Part shown: one piece after another, positions 1 to 8,488 of the stretch
Position numbering within the stretch: position 1 is the first letter of the stretch
How the letters are laid out: each line of letters starts with the position of its first letter
DNA from: CAVOJY01 sp963696405
GTDB lineage: Bacteria; Chloroflexota; Limnocylindria; Limnocylindrales; CSP1-4
DNA: 64,000 nt
Assembly: GCA_963696405.1 (NCBI GenBank)
Contig: CAVOJY010000004.1
Location: 62,001 to 126,000, forward strand
Reading direction: 5' to 3'
The notes under the pieces: model-generated
The model's input: only the letters and a program-made list of their open reading frames with translations
Database searches by the model: none
Told to the model about the DNA's origin: nothing
Position numbers and translations under genes: made by a program

Positions 1-167
1 GCGGCAACCCGGAGATGATCCTGAACGTGGAGCAGCGGGTGAAGGAGCACGGCCTTCCCGAGCCGCACGTGAAGCGCGAGCTCTACTGGCCGAAGGGCAG
101 GACTCCGCCCGAGCGGCCGGCCCCGCACCTGAAGGAGACCCAAGCGGGGACTCCGGCGGGGTCCTGA
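1..167 (+). CDS. C-terminal fragment of a ferredoxin/flavin-type NAD(P) reductase (partial)
   Basis: The window opens inside a plus-strand gene whose last 54 codons are visible in frame 3, ending at TGA 165-167. The fragment contains a GNPEMI motif followed about 20 residues later by ELYWPKG. In the ferredoxin-NADP reductase superfamily the last structural elements are a CGNP-type motif that contacts NAD(P) and a C-terminal aromatic residue that stacks on FAD (compare CGNP...EHYW in Fpr). The match suggests an FNR-family oxidoreductase, here with a short Pro/Gly-rich tail after the aromatic residue. Substrate and partner cannot be told from this piece. It converges on the XRE gene, leaving about 186 bp without a recognisable gene. 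Confidence 0.5.
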   Translation, partial: GNPEMILNVEQRVKEHGLPEPHVKRELYWPKGRTPPERPAPHLKETQAGTPAGS

Positions 168-353
168 CCGGCCTTCCAGCACCCCCTTCTGGCGAGGCGA
201 CCGCTGGCCGCGGGTACGACGAGGGCCGGGGTTCTCGCCCTCTCCCCAGCGGCGGTTCTGCCACGCATTCACGGAAGGGCTGCGCGGCCAGTTCTGGCGC
301 CCGCCAGGCCGGTCGCAGGTTGCCTGAGCGCGTCGATCGCCGCGACTCCGTGC

Positions 354-1127
354 TCAAGCGCCCCGGCCCCGGCGGCGATCGAGGCCCCGGTCAGGCGCCC
401 GCTGCCGTCCTGCAGCCCGTCCATAGCTGAGCGGCAGAAACCACAGCCCGGCCATGACGCCGACCGGCCGAGCGATCCAGCGGCGCACCGTCCACCCACG
501 GTCCGGCAACGCCGCCTCGAGCACCGCGGCGTGCCTCGCCACCGTGCGCCGGGTCCGGCCGCTGTCTGCCACAACCAGCAGGCGCGACACGCCGGCGGGC
601 TGCCAGCCGAACCGCTGCCGGCCGATGTCCCGGGCCAGCCTGACCTTGACGTCGTGTCGACGCAGCGACTCCTCGATCGACATCAGTGTGGGTTTGGCCT
701 CAACGACGAGGACATGCCGGCTTGCAGCGTGGCCGGCCAGAACATCGATCGACCCCCGCTCCCCAAAGACCGAGTACGTCGCCTCTGGAACCACCGTCCA
801 GCCGCGGTCGCGGAGATGGTGGGCAACCATGCCGACAAGCTCGGCGTGCCGTTCATCGAGCGTGCGGTCGAGCGAGCCGCCGCGCCACAGGATCTCGGGC
901 GCCACGCGAGCGTCGACGGATCCGAAGGCCGCTCGCAGCGTCCGCAGCGGCAGGGTGTCGAGGTGGCCGCGCTCAATTCGGGAGACGGTGGACTGCCCGA
1001 CGCCCGCAACCCGTGCGATGTCGGCCTGGCGCAGACCGCGGCGGAGACGCAGGGCCCGGAGCGCTGCGCCGACCCGTTGATCGTCCACGGACGAATGATG
1101 TCGCGGTGCGCTGCGCGTGCGCTCCAC
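354..1127 (-). CDS. XRE-family regulator with C-terminal PD-(D/E)XK nuclease-like domain
   Basis: 257-residue protein. Residues 18-70 form a Cro/C1-type helix-turn-helix (RQADIARVAGVGQSTVSRIE). Residues about 95-215 look like a PD-(D/E)XK fold: E115, then GSID with D128, then VVEAK with E143 and K145, followed by a beta strand SRLLVVADS. This arrangement matches a widespread but uncharacterised actinobacterial/Chloroflexota family annotated as XRE regulators. The C-terminal motif MAGLWFL is also typical of that family. The last 20 residues are Arg-rich and may be out of frame. A GTG at 1088 is an alternative start just before the helix-turn-helix. It may bind DNA and cut or sense it, but no activity is established. 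It lies 98 bp upstream of, and separate from, the end of glyS. Confidence 0.75.
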   Translation of the reverse strand: MERTRSAPRHHSSVDDQRVGAALRALRLRRGLRQADIARVAGVGQSTVSRIERGHLDTLPLRTLRAAFGSVDARVAPEILWRGGSLDRTLDERHAELVGMVAHHLRDRGWTVVPEATYSVFGERGSIDVLAGHAASRHVLVVEAKPTLMSIEESLRRHDVKVRLARDIGRQRFGWQPAGVSRLLVVADSGRTRRTVARHAAVLEAALPDRGWTVRRWIARPVGVMAGLWFLPLSYGRAAGRQRAPDRGLDRRRGRGA

Positions 1128-1140
1128 TCGCGCTTCGCTG

Positions 1141-1206
1141 GCGATCTACCCGGGCTCGCCGCTCGATCTACCCGGGGCCGCCGCGCGATCTGCCGGTGGT
1201 CGCCGG
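1141..1206. repeat. Three tandem 22-bp imperfect repeats
   Basis: Units 1141-1162, 1163-1184 and 1185-1206 share the core CGATCTACCCGGG (third copy CGATCTGCCGG) followed by CGCCG. They fill most of the gap between the XRE gene start and the 3' end of glyS. This is the promoter region of the XRE gene, so they could be operator copies for its own product. That is only an inference from position. Confidence 0.6.
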
Positions 1207-1225
1207 AGTCCGGCCGCCGCGGATC

Positions 1226-2678
1226 CTACGCCCGGGCCGCGTCAATTCGATCGAGGATGAACCGCTTCACGCCCTCGACGGGGACGCGCTCCTGCGCCAT
1301 CGTGTCGCGATCGCGCACGGTGACCGCGCCGTCCTCGAGCGACTCGACGTCCACCGTCACGCACCACGGCGTCCCGATCTCGTCCTGGCGGCGGTAGAGC
1401 TTCCCGATCGACGCCGTGTCGTCGTAGACGGCCATGATGTCGCGCCGCAGGTCGCCCACGATGCGCTGGCACAGCTCCACGATCTCCGGGCGCTTCTTCA
1501 GGAGCGGCAGGACCGCCACCTTGTAGGGGGCGAGGTCCGGGTGGAACGCGAGCACGACGCGCTTCTCGCCGCGGACCTCCTCTTCGCGATAAGCGTCGAT
1601 GAGGAAGGTGAAGGCGGCACGGTCGCCGCCCGCGGACGTCTCGACGATATGGGGCACGAAGTGCTCGTCGGACGCTGTGTCGTAGTACTCGAGGTTTTCG
1701 CCGGACGCCTCCTGGTGACGGCCGAGATCGTAGTCGGCACGGTTGTGGACCCCCTCGAGCTCCTTCCAGCCGAACGGGAAGCGGTACTCCAGGTCCACCG
1801 CCTTCTTCGCGTAGTGCGCCAGCTCGTCGGGCGCATGCTCGCGCGTGCGCAGGCGCGCCGGTGCGACGCCATACTGCAGGTACCACGCACGTCGCCGCCC
1901 GAGCCATTCCTCGAAAAGGCCGGCCGCCGTCGTCCGGGCGAACGAAGTACTGCATCTCCATCTGCTCGAACTCGCGCATCCGGAAGACGAAGTTGCCCGG
2001 GCTGATCTCGTTGCGGAAGGCCTTGCCGATCTGTGCAATGCCAAACGGGATCTTCTTGCGGCTGCTGGCCTGGACGTTCTTGAAGTTGACGTAGATCCCC
2101 TGCGCCGTCTCGGGGCGCAGATACACGAGCGCGGCGTCCTCCTCGACCGGGCCCATGTACGTCTTGAACATCAGGTTGAAGCGCCGGGGAGCCGAGAGCG
2201 GCCCCGCGTCCACCGGGCACTTCAGGCCGAGCCGCCCGACAATGGTGGGGTCCTGGAGCTCCGTCTGCGAGAGGCTCTCGGCACCGGGGAGCTCATCAAG
2301 CCGGTACCTCCGGTGGCACGTCTCGCACTCGACGAGCGGGTCGCTGAACGACGCCACATGCCCCGAGGTGACCCAGACCTGGGGCGCCATGAGGATGCCC
2401 GCATCCAGCCCCACGATGTCGTCCCGCTCCTGGACCATGGCCCGCCACCAGGCCCGCTTCACGTTGTTCTTCAGCTCGACGCCGAGCGGACCGTAATCCC
2501 ACACCGCGTTGATGCCGCCATAGATCTCCGAGCTCGGGAAGATGAACCCGCGGCGCTTCGACAGCGAGACGATCGTGTCGAGACTGGCGACGGACGGCCC
2601 GGGGTCGGGAGCGGCGGTGGGGGTCGTAGTCTCGGACACGGCGGTGGGGGTGCCGGCGAGGGCGGCGGGCTCGGTCAC
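1226..2678 (-). pseudogene. glyS: Glycine--tRNA ligase, single-chain alpha2 type, interrupted by one frame shift
   Basis: Class II aminoacyl-tRNA synthetase that charges tRNA-Gly in the cytoplasm. From 2678 the frame reads a short Ala/Thr/Pro leader, then family motifs RRGFIFPSSEIYGG, WDYGPLGVELKNN, the Cys-containing insert CETCHRRY, motif 2 region YLRPETAQGIYVNFKN and FRNEISP. After EMQYFVRPDDGG (about 1925) the correct continuation LFEEWLGRRRAWYLQYG lies in the next frame and runs to TGA at 1226 through the anticodon-binding domain. Removing one base near 1918-1925 (a CC pair) restores DDGGRLFEEW and a protein of about 483 residues, normal for the family. The lesion is a +1 insertion, more likely a consensus error than a real loss because no second glyS is visible. 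No T-box motif was seen in the 155-bp leader. Confidence 0.88.
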
Positions 2679-2833
2679 GGCTCTATCGGCTCTCCTGCGG
2701 CTGACGGGGATGGGCCCAGGGTCGGGCGCTCATTCTCGCACGGAACAAACGGGCGAACGCGCGACGGCGGCCCGACCGGCGCCAGCCGGCGGAGCGTCGC
2801 CGCTGTGCCGTTGGCAGCACCCCCGCGGGTTGA

Positions 2834-3088
2834 CTACCTGTCCCTCCGCGGCCGCACGGCCTCCTTCGCGGGGCGCGGCTCATGACCGGGGCGAGGGGGA
2901 CGCGGAGCGGTCCCCGGGGGCATGTCCGGTGGCCGCGGCTGAGGCCCCCTGGCGCGGGCCTCGGCGACTGAACGTGCGAACGCCTGCGCGGTCGTCGGAT
3001 CGATGCGGCTCAGCATGGACGCCTCGATCGCGCGGATCCGCTCGTTCTGCGCGGTGCGCTGCGCGCGTTCTCTGGAGCGCTTGGTCAT
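2834..3088 (-). CDS. Small Arg-rich hypothetical protein
   Basis: An 84-codon reading frame starting MTKRSRERAQRTAQNERIRA, with GAGG five bases before the ATG at 3088. The first 50 residues are predicted helical and basic. The rest is Pro/Arg-rich and probably disordered. I do not recognise the family. It ends 155 bp before the glyS start, so it could be co-transcribed with glyS. The ribosome site and an ATGA junction with an upstream open frame support it, but length and composition leave room for doubt. Confidence 0.5.
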   Translation of the reverse strand: MTKRSRERAQRTAQNERIRAIEASMLSRIDPTTAQAFARSVAEARARGPQPRPPDMPPGTAPRPPRPGHEPRPAKEAVRPRRDR

Positions 3089-3306
3089 CCGGTCCTCATT
3101 TCCTGCGGCCACCCGGGATCGGGCTGCGTGAGGCAGCGTACGCCTCCCGGCGGGAAGGTGGAGAAACCAGGCGGCCATCCCCGGTCGCAAGGTGGATCCG
3201 GGGCGACCGCACCTTGCGCGGCCGAGTCCATCTCGACGGGCGGCAGCGCGGGGCCGCCCTCAGCCCCCACCCAGATCGAGGCGCACCAGGATCCGCGGCC
3301 GGCCAT
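3085..3306 (-). CDS. Possible small hypothetical protein
   Basis: A 73-codon open frame beginning MAGRGSWCASIWVG, whose TGA overlaps the ATG of the next small gene (ATGA). It is rich in Pro, Gly, Cys and Trp and matches no family I know. The ribosome site is weak (GGAG two to three bases before ATG). In G+C-rich DNA such frames arise by chance, so this is a tentative entry that accounts for most of the 3089-3347 gap. Confidence 0.22.
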   Translation of the reverse strand: MAGRGSWCASIWVGAEGGPALPPVEMDSAAQGAVAPDPPCDRGWPPGFSTFPPGGVRCLTQPDPGWPQEMRTG

Positions 3307-3347
3307 CGCTCCGCGCCGCATCTCGCGTCCGAGCTCCACCCCGCCTC

Positions 3348-4113
3348 TCATCCCCGGGCGCGCACCTCGTCGAGGAATGCGAGCGAGCGGGCCTCGCGCT
3401 CCAGGACCTGGCGGACGAAGAGGCGCAGGGCCGACTCCGCCTCGGCCTCGACCGCGGCCGGCACGGCGAGCGAGGCGACCTCGTCTGCGTCGCGCCGCCG
3501 ATACGCCTTGAGCAGGCGGAGGGCGTCCTCCGTCAGCCCTGCGACTTCGGCGGGTGGACCCGGGTGCTGCGAGCAGAGGAGGCCGCCCAGCGTGGGAACC
3601 CAGCGGTACCGCTCGCCGGGCTCGAGGCGCCGGTCGCACTCGACGCAACGGTCCACCTCGGGCGCCAGCCCCAGCTCGTCGAGCAGGCGGAACTCGAACC
3701 AGCGGGCCACCCGGGCGGGCGCGAGACCGCGGTCCAGCAGCTCGAAGCCGCGGACGAGCAGGTCGTAGAGACGGGGAGCAGGGGCCCGCTCCTCGGTGGA
3801 GCGCTCCACCAGCTCGGACAGGTACCACGCGGTGGCCGTCGGACTCGAGCCGATCGCGGAGCGCCAGCCAGGCGTGGCGCACGCTCGCCTGCGTCACCAC
3901 GTCGAACGTCCGGCCGTGCGCAAGCACCAGCTCGAGCTCGGCGAAGGGCTCCAGGCTGCCGCCCAGGCGGCTCTTGGGCCGTCGCACGCCCTTGGCGATC
4001 GCCTTGATCCTGCCCTCGTACGGTGTGAGCAGGGACAGGACACGGTCGGCCTCGCCCAGCTCGAACCGGGAGAGCACCAGGGCGGCCGTCTTGTAGATGC
4101 GCGGCGGAGGCAC
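3348..4113 (-). pseudogene. recO: DNA repair protein RecO, interrupted by one frame shift
   Basis: RecO helps RecR load RecA onto SSB-coated single strands in RecF-pathway repair. The first frame (GTG start at 4113) gives the N-terminal OB fold: YKTAALVLSRFELGEADRVL, then TPYEGRIKAIAKGVRRPKSR. Near 3840-3850 the frame changes, and the continuation TATAWYLSELVERSTEER leads into the helical domain with the family zinc site CVECDRR...LLCSQH. It ends at TGA 3348. One extra base (GAGTCC context) explains the break; the repaired protein would be about 254 residues, as usual. recO is divergent from the polyprenyl synthase gene with only 27 bp between starts. The lesion resembles those in glyS and rsmA. 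Confidence 0.85.
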
Positions 4114-4140
4114 TCAGCGCAGCCTACACCGCCTGTTACC

Positions 4141-5169
4141 ATGGCCGCCGTGCTGCCCACCGCCAGCCTCCAGCAGCTCATCGCCGACACCGAGGAGGAG
4201 ATCCTCGGCCTGCTCGACCGGCACGAGGACCCGGCCACGGCGCGCCTCTACGAGATGGCGCGGTACCACCTCGGGCTCGATGCGGGCGCCACCAGCAGCG
4301 GGAAGCGGCTTCGCCCTCTCCTGGGCCTCCTGGCCTACGCCTCGCTGACCGGCGACCACCGGGGGGCGCTCCCGGGGGCCGCCGCCGTGGAGCTGGGCCA
4401 CAACTTCAGCCTCGTCCACGACGATATCGAGGACCGGGACGTCGAGCGTCGCCACCGGGCCACGCTCTGGACGGTCTTCGGCGTGGCCCAGGCCGTCAAC
4501 GCCGGCGACGCCCTCTTCGCGCTGTCACGGCTGGCCCTGCACCGGCTCACCGAGCTGGGCCACAGCGATGCCAAGGTGCTCCGCCTCATGCGCCTGTACG
4601 ACGAGACGTGCCTGTGCCTCTGCGAAGGCCAGTACATCGACATCTGGGCCGGCGAGCACGACGAGACGATGTCGGTCGAGCTGTACTTCGACATGATCGG
4701 GCGCAAGACGGCGGCCCTCATCGCGGCCTCGATCGAGGCGGGCGCGCTGCTGGCGACCGATGACGAGTCCGTCGTGACCGCCTACCGTGCCTTCGGATGG
4801 GCGCTCGGGCTGGCATTCCAGCTGAACGACGACGTGCTCGGCATCTGGGGCCAGACGGCGGTGACCGGCAAGGAGCCGTCCGACCTTGCGAAGCACAAGA
4901 AGACGCTGCCGGTCATCTACGCCGTCGAGCATGCGACCGATGCCGAGCGACGGCGGCTCGCCGAGATCTACGAACGATCTGACCCCTCCCCCGCCGAGCA
5001 GGACGAGGCCCGGGCCATCCTCGAGCGAACGGGCGCGCGCGACTACACGCGGGGCGAGGCCAGGCGGCTCCGTGACGAGGCACTCGCCGCGCTCGATGGG
5101 GTGCCCGCGCTCAACCGGGAGGCACGCGACCGCCTGCGCGACATCATGGTTTCGGCGATCAGCGCGTAG
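4141..5169 (+). CDS. Polyprenyl diphosphate synthase (trans-isoprenyl synthase)
   Basis: 342 residues, all-helical isoprenyl synthase fold. It condenses isopentenyl diphosphate with an allylic diphosphate in the cytosol. Seen: GKRLRPLL (residues 55-62), first aspartate-rich motif DDIED (94-98) after LVH, EGQYIDIWA, and GKEPSDLAKHKKTLP. The second aspartate-rich motif is degenerate: FQLNDDVLG (226-234), with Asn in place of its first Asp. The ATG at 4141 was chosen because the family starts there; the frame is open further upstream over recO. Product length (C15, C20 or longer) cannot be read off reliably. It is the only complete plus-strand gene, convergent with the CNNM gene, and it complements ispE in isoprenoid supply. 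Confidence 0.85.
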   Translation: MAAVLPTASLQQLIADTEEEILGLLDRHEDPATARLYEMARYHLGLDAGATSSGKRLRPLLGLLAYASLTGDHRGALPGAAAVELGHNFSLVHDDIEDRDVERRHRATLWTVFGVAQAVNAGDALFALSRLALHRLTELGHSDAKVLRLMRLYDETCLCLCEGQYIDIWAGEHDETMSVELYFDMIGRKTAALIAASIEAGALLATDDESVVTAYRAFGWALGLAFQLNDDVLGIWGQTAVTGKEPSDLAKHKKTLPVIYAVEHATDAERRRLAEIYERSDPSPAEQDEARAILERTGARDYTRGEARRLRDEALAALDGVPALNREARDRLRDIMVSAISA

Positions 5170-5209
5170 GAGACGCTGCTCCGCGCCGGAGGCGCTACTC
5201 CGCGTCTCC
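5169..5209. terminator. Candidate bidirectional terminator (inverted repeat)
   Basis: GGAGACGC at 5169-5176 pairs perfectly with GCGTCTCC at 5202-5209, with a smaller nested palindrome TCCGCGCCGGA inside. The structure sits exactly where the polyprenyl synthase (stop 5167-5169) and the CNNM gene (stop 5195-5197) converge. No clear T-tract follows on either strand, so it may act without one or only protect 3' ends. Confidence 0.5.
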
Positions 5210-6520
5210 CCCTTCGTGATCTTCCGGCTCTTCCCGGATGGCGAGCACCTTGCCGACCCGGCGTCCGTCGGTGGACTCCACCGTCAGGAGGACGTCCTTC
5301 ACCCGGACGCGGTCGCCGACGTGCGGGATCCCGCCCACGTGGTGGTACACGAAGCCGCCGACCGTGTCGTACTCGTCCCGGCCCTCGTCGGAGAGGTCGA
5401 GGTCGAAGATCTCCGCGAGGTCGTCGATGTTGGCGCGGCCGTCGAACCGCGCCTCACCGTCCGAGAGCCGCTCGACCATCGGCTCCTCGGTGTCGTACTC
5501 GTCCTGGATCTCCCCGACGATCTCCTCGAGGAGGTCCTCGATGGTGGCCAGGCCGGCCGTGCCGCCATACTCGTCGAGGACGATGGCGATATGGATCTTC
5601 CGGCGCTGGAGCTCGTGGAGGAGGTTGTCCACGCTCATCGATTCCGGCACGAAGAGCGGCGCCCGGAGGATCGACCGCAGGATCGGTCGCCGCGTCCCGT
5701 CCTTCAGGTACGGCAGAAGGTCCTTCGCGTAGAGGATGCCGACGACGTTGTCGATGGAGTCCTCGTAGACGGGGATGCGCGAGTGGCCCTCCCGGACCAC
5801 CACGTCGATGGCGTCCTCGAACGTCGCTCCAACAGGGAGGGCGGTGATGGCCGTGCGGGGCACCATGACCTCGTGGATGCGGCCCTCGCCGAGCTCCATG
5901 ACGGCCGAGATCATCTGCTCCTCCTCGGCCTCCAGCACGCCCTGCTCCCCGCCGCGCTCGACGAGGATCTTCAGCTCCTCGACCGAGAGGGCGGAGCGAT
6001 CCGTCTCCGTGCCGCCGAAGGGGCGCGCGATGACGTGGGTGATCCAGGTGAGAAGCCCGACCAGGGGGCCGAAAAGCCTGGCCAGGAGTTCGATCGGGCC
6101 GGCGAAGGCGAGGGCGAATGCTTCGGCATGGGCGAGGGCGATGAGCTTGGGCACGAGCTCGCCGAACACGATGGTGACGAGCGCGATGAGGGCGGTGACG
6201 ACGACGAGGGAGATCGCTGCGGCGTACGGCGCGAGGAACGCGATCGACTCGAGCGCTCCCTGGAGATGGAGGGTCAGGCTGACGGCCGCGAACGCCGCGG
6301 CGAGGAAGCCGATGAAGGTGATCCCCAGCTGGACGACGGCGAGGAAACGACTCGGCCGGGCCAGCAACCGTTCGACGCGGCGAGCCGGGCGGCTCCCCTG
6401 CTCGACGAGCTGTTCGATCCGGCTTCGGCGTACGGAGATCAGGGCGATCTCCGCGGCGACGAAGACCGCGTTGAGGGCAATGAGGAGGGCGATGACGAGA
6501 AGCTCGCCGATCGTGTTCAC
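5195..6520 (-). CDS. CNNM/HlyC-CorC family membrane protein with CBS pair
   Basis: 441 residues. Residues 1-190 form the DUF21 (CNNM) transmembrane domain, starting IGELLVIALLIALNAVFVAA, with the conserved VFGELVPK. Residues about 205-325 hold two CBS modules (MVPRTAITALPVG, HSRIPVYEDSIDNVVGILYAKDLL, LDEYGGTAGLATIEDLLEEI). Residues about 345-430 form the CorC_HlyC transporter-associated domain. The family exports Mg2+/Co2+ or senses adenine nucleotides in the inner membrane; the name haemolysin is historical. GTG at 6520 is the start because it overlaps the glmU stop as GTGA, implying translational coupling. The glmU-CNNM pair is read from the promoter at 8071-8099. Confidence 0.88.
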   Translation of the reverse strand: MNTIGELLVIALLIALNAVFVAAEIALISVRRSRIEQLVEQGSRPARRVERLLARPSRFLAVVQLGITFIGFLAAAFAAVSLTLHLQGALESIAFLAPYAAAISLVVVTALIALVTIVFGELVPKLIALAHAEAFALAFAGPIELLARLFGPLVGLLTWITHVIARPFGGTETDRSALSVEELKILVERGGEQGVLEAEEEQMISAVMELGEGRIHEVMVPRTAITALPVGATFEDAIDVVVREGHSRIPVYEDSIDNVVGILYAKDLLPYLKDGTRRPILRSILRAPLFVPESMSVDNLLHELQRRKIHIAIVLDEYGGTAGLATIEDLLEEIVGEIQDEYDTEEPMVERLSDGEARFDGRANIDDLAEIFDLDLSDEGRDEYDTVGGFVYHHVGGIPHVGDRVRVKDVLLTVESTDGRRVGKVLAIREEPEDHEGGDAE

Positions 6521-8001
6521 GGGTCGGGGTCCGCGCCCTCCGGCTGGCCATCCCGACGCGCAGGCTCGCTCGCCGCTGATGGCGGTTCGTCCGGCGTCGA
6601 TGCCGGCGTCGCGTCCGACGCCGCGCCGGGGCCGTTCTCGCGGACCCGTGGCGTCCGGAGCCGGGCCGGCACGCCCACCGCGAGCATCCCGGGCGGCACG
6701 TCGTGCGTCACGACCGCGCCGGCCCCGGTCCGGGCGTCCTCGCCAACGCGCAGGGGGGCCACGAGCATCGTGTCGGACCCGATGAACGACCGGTCGCCGA
6801 TGACCGTGCGGTGCTTGGCGTACCCATCGTAGTTGCAGGTGATCGTGCCCGCGCCGATGTTGACGTGCTCGCCCACCTCGGCGTCGCCGATGTAGCTGAA
6901 GTGATGCTGCTTGCTGCCGGCGCCGATCCGGCTGGCCTTCACCTCGGCGAAGTTGCCGAGCTCCGCGCCGGGACCGATGGAGGCGCCCTTGCGCAGGTGC
7001 GAGAACGGGCCGATCGTGACATCGTCCTCCACGACGCTGGACTCGAGGACGCTCGCCCAGATCCGGCAGCGCTCGCCGACGACCGTGTCCACGAGCCGGC
7101 TGCCCGAGCCGATGACCGTGTCCGCGCCGACGCGGGTCCGCCCCTGGAGGATGACGTTGGGCTCGAGGAGAACGTCCGGTGCCAGCTCGACCGAGTCGTC
7201 GATGTAGACCGCCGCCGGGTCGACCATGCCCACGCCGTCGAGCAGATGCCGCTGGACGATCCTGCGCCGGAGTGTGGCCTCCACGCGCGAGAGCTGCAGG
7301 CGATCGTTCACGCCCGTGAGCTCGTGCTCCTCTGCGATCGCCGCCGCGATTGCCGGCCGGCCGTCCTTCCCCGCGAGCGTGACCAGCTCCGTCAGGTACA
7401 GCTCGCCGGTGACGGTCGACGGCTTGATCCGGCCGATCCGGGTGCGCAGCCATGCCGCGTCGAACGCGTAGAGGCCGGCGTTCACCTCGGGGATCGAGCG
7501 GTCCGCGGGGGTCGCGTCCTTCTCCTCGACGATCCTGTCGACCACCCCGCCGGCGCCGCGCACGATGCGGCCGTACCCGCGCCGGTCGCCGGGGATCATG
7601 ATCGCGAGCGCCATCGCCGCGGCGCGCGACCGGCGTTTCCCGAGCACCTCTGCGACCGTCTCACCGCGGAGCAGCGGCGTGTCGCCCGAGAGGACTGCAA
7701 TCTCCTTCACGTCGCGGTCGGCGGCCTCGATTGCGACGCGCACGGCGTCGGCCGTCCCCCGGGGTTCCGCCTGCACGGCGTAGTCGACCTCGTCGCCGAT
7801 GGCGTCGCGGATCGACTCGGTCGCCGGCGAGATCACGACGAGCGGTCGCCGCTCGCTGACGGCGCTTGCCGCGGCCAGCACATACGACAGCATGGGCCGG
7901 CCGCAGACGGCGTGGAGGACCTTCGGGTGTTGCGACTTCATCCTGGTTCCCAGGCCCGCAGCCAGGACAACGACGAGCGGCTGGGTCTCGGACGTAGTCA
8001 C
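6517..8001 (-). CDS. glmU: Bifunctional GlmU: GlcN-1-P acetyltransferase / GlcNAc-1-P uridylyltransferase
   Basis: 494 residues. It makes UDP-GlcNAc from glucosamine-1-P, acetyl-CoA and UTP, the last steps of the route begun by GlmS and GlmM in this window. The N-terminal nucleotidyltransferase shows LAAGLGTRMKSQHPKVL and LSGDTPLL. The C-terminal left-handed beta helix has hexapeptide repeats, with HLRKGASIGPGAELGNFAEVK and GAGTITCNYDGYAKHRT near the active site. About 45 extra C-terminal residues are Pro/Ala/Glu-rich and probably disordered. GTG at 8001 is preferred over an ATG at 8067 because the predicted transcription start (about 8063) lies inside the longer form, and GAGGGG precedes the GTG by nine bases. 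Confidence 0.95.
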   Translation of the reverse strand: MTTSETQPLVVVLAAGLGTRMKSQHPKVLHAVCGRPMLSYVLAAASAVSERRPLVVISPATESIRDAIGDEVDYAVQAEPRGTADAVRVAIEAADRDVKEIAVLSGDTPLLRGETVAEVLGKRRSRAAAMALAIMIPGDRRGYGRIVRGAGGVVDRIVEEKDATPADRSIPEVNAGLYAFDAAWLRTRIGRIKPSTVTGELYLTELVTLAGKDGRPAIAAAIAEEHELTGVNDRLQLSRVEATLRRRIVQRHLLDGVGMVDPAAVYIDDSVELAPDVLLEPNVILQGRTRVGADTVIGSGSRLVDTVVGERCRIWASVLESSVVEDDVTIGPFSHLRKGASIGPGAELGNFAEVKASRIGAGSKQHHFSYIGDAEVGEHVNIGAGTITCNYDGYAKHRTVIGDRSFIGSDTMLVAPLRVGEDARTGAGAVVTHDVPPGMLAVGVPARLRTPRVRENGPGAASDATPASTPDEPPSAASEPARRDGQPEGADPDP

Positions 8002-8070
8002 GGCCTGACGCCCCTCACGGGACGCGGCGGGTCGTTGGGCAACCGGGTACGTGGCATGAGTTCGCAAGCA

Positions 8071-8099
8071 ATTCTGGGGTGGCCCCGCCGGGGTGTCAA
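8071..8099 (-). promoter_or_regulatory. Sigma70-type promoter of glmU
   Basis: Reading the minus strand, a perfect -35 TTGACA (8094-8099) is followed after 17 bases by CAGAAT (8071-8076) as -10. Initiation would fall near 8063, giving a leader of about 60 bases to the GTG start of glmU. The element lies directly after the ridA stop, so glmU is separated transcriptionally from the operon before it. Confidence 0.7.
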
Positions 8100-8107
8100 C
8101 GCACGCT

Positions 8108-8488
8108 CTACTCGGGCCGGTGCGCGATCAACTCGATCTCGACGCGCCCGCCGCGCGGGAGCGCGGCCACGGCGACGGTCGAGCGGGCCGGGAACGGCTC
8201 CGGGAAGTACCGGGCGTAGACGGTGTTCACGGTCGCGAAATCGGCCATGTCCACGATGAAGATGGAGGTCTTCACGACGTCGGCGAACCCGAGGTCCGCG
8301 GCCGCGAGGACGGCGCCAAGGTTCTGGAGCGCGCGGTCGGCCTGCGCCTCCACGCCCTCGACGAGTTCGCCGGTCGCGGGATCGAGCCCGAGCTGGCCGG
8401 CGCAGAACACGAAACACCCGGCGCCGATGGCCTGGCTGTACGGACCGATGGCGGCAGGTGCGCTCTCGGTGGCGATTCGCGTCTTCAT
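8108..8488 (-). CDS. ridA: RidA family enamine/imine deaminase
   Basis: 126 residues, full length for the YjgF/YER057c/UK114 family, which hydrolyses reactive 2-aminoacrylate and related enamines. Seen: the signature APAAIGPYSQAI at the N terminus, FCAGQLGLDP, ADLGFADVVKTSIFIVDMADF, the conserved Arg of PEPFPARSTVAV and the C-terminal RVEIELIAHRPE. GGGGAGG lies six bases before the ATG at 8488. The ATG overlaps the stop of ispE as ATGA, so it is the last gene of the operon that starts with the MutL-like gene. Confidence 0.93.
   Translation of the reverse strand: MKTRIATESAPAAIGPYSQAIGAGCFVFCAGQLGLDPATGELVEGVEAQADRALQNLGAVLAAADLGFADVVKTSIFIVDMADFATVNTVYARYFPEPFPARSTVAVAALPRGGRVEIELIAHRPE

Noticed and set aside
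168..353. Possible gene in the gap between the reductase fragment and the XRE gene
   Set aside because: Only short frames of biased composition occur, without a ribosome site or motif; nothing recognisable is present.
2679..2833. T-box riboswitch upstream of glyS
   Set aside because: The conserved AGGGTGG-type T-box sequence and a Gly specifier arrangement were not found on the minus strand.
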